A stretch of 64,000 nt of DNA from Silene conica (lineage: Eukaryota > Streptophyta > Magnoliopsida > Caryophyllales > Caryophyllaceae): assembly GCA_029255685.2 (NCBI GenBank), contig CM055311.2, forward strand, positions 16,576,952 to 16,640,951, given 5' to 3'. The notes beneath the pieces are model-generated. The model ran no database searches and had not been told where the DNA came from. It saw only the letters and a list, made by a program, of their open reading frames with translations. Position 1 is the first letter of the stretch. Every line of letters begins with the position of its first letter. Positions 63,323 to 64,000 of this stretch are shown here, piece after piece. A program made the translations under genes and the position numbers.

Positions 63323-64000
63323 CATTATTTATGTTAAACTTAAGACAAGTCTAATATATACTTGACAAATTATTTGAAAAATATCAAAAAATAATTAATC
63401 AATTTTTAACATAAGAGCAAGTGCAATCGTGAGCTAATGCATAATTAGCTTGAGTTGTCACATCATATTTTTTAAGTTATATCATTTTACTATGCTACAA
63501 TTCCATACAATGGTTTCAAACTAACTTAAATACACCCACATAAAAAAATTCCAACTTTTTTTTAAAGTAATTATTTTTTAGGCTATTTAGCGTATTACTA
63601 CCTAATAAGTTTAAAATTTTACATCTTACTACCTAATATGTTCAATTCTTCAAATAACAACCTAATAAGTGTAAAAACTTACACGATTATTACCAAAATG
63701 ACGGAAATTGCTAAAAAATGACGGAAATCAGTTTATTTCGTCCCGTTTAAATTTAAAACCTAATTTAATACCTAAATTGTCCTTCCCCCTCCTTCCTCCA
63801 TTAAAACACCATTAAAGTACAAGGTGAAACAAAAGAAGATACAAAATATTTAATCTAGGCGCGACCTTGTGTGTACTATTTGCAATCCAATTTACGTAAA
63901 GCATTACATCCTTCATTGTACTTCAGGTAAATAGTAGTAGCAGCGGGCACGGGAAAATTGTACTTCAGCTTTTTAATTTGTCTATTATTTGCAATCAAAT
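63323..64000. other. AT-rich intergenic DNA
   Basis: No gene is seen. ATTACTACCTAATAAG-type words recur at about 63593, 63626 and 63660. GAGCAAGTGCAATCGTGAGC at 63415 looks like a possible MITE end, but no partner end is in the window. Confidence 0.4.

Overview
The window is nuclear DNA of a flowering plant, probably a eudicot. Introns are GT-AG, the intergenic DNA is AT-rich, there is a nuclear-type tRNA-Ala, and most of the sequence is nested transposons of plant-specific types (CACTA, PIF/Harbinger, MULE, Ty3/Gypsy Tat-type, Ty1/Copia, LINE, SINE, Stowaway). A Caryophyllales species would fit, but the sequence does not prove it. Only two intact protein genes and one tRNA gene look like ordinary host genes.

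Layout. 1-6501 is the right part of a CACTA (En/Spm) transposon with two decayed genes, subterminal repeats and a right TIR. It sits in a possible exon and is followed by a 45-bp minisatellite. 8190-37077 is a PIF/Harbinger element (TSD TAA). It was split by a Tat-type Gypsy retrotransposon (8387-35924, TSD ATTAG). The Gypsy element carries a spliced antisense gene with its own TATA box. That antisense gene was in turn split by a three-LTR Copia array (9918-27145) flanked by a 191-bp duplication of host sequence. The Gypsy element has also lost its integrase and gained a fragment of another retroelement (28384-31087) that holds a hairpin-forming minisatellite.

38422-42161 (minus) is an intact 12-exon gene for a 580-residue, probably chloroplast protein with a PPR-like region, a zinc ribbon, a hydrophobic segment and a coiled coil. 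A tRNA-Ala(CGC) gene lies just upstream at 42336-42408. 42460-47263 is intergenic DNA with a foldback element, a LINE fragment and Stowaway MITEs. 47660-48247 (plus) is a single-exon PHD-finger gene with a TATA promoter. Its promoter and 3' flank recur without the coding region at 52866-53460.

Between these two copies lies a long-LTR retroelement remnant ending at 51806, which holds two palindromic MITEs sitting in (TA)n. 53494-58346 is a complete MULE (9-bp TSD) with a frameshifted transposase-OTU protease gene and a convergent second gene. Both genes carry palindromic GGACGTG repeats in their first introns. A smaller foldback MULE (59042-60096) shares the same bipartite terminal motif and a comparable internal array. 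A SINE (58522-58722) and a 2.84-kb solo LTR (60382-63225) nested in a Stowaway MITE complete the window.

The genes do not form a pathway. The history shown is layered insertion: Harbinger, then Gypsy, then Copia followed by unequal exchange; and separately MITE, then solo LTR. All positions and comparisons were made by eye, so identities are approximate.
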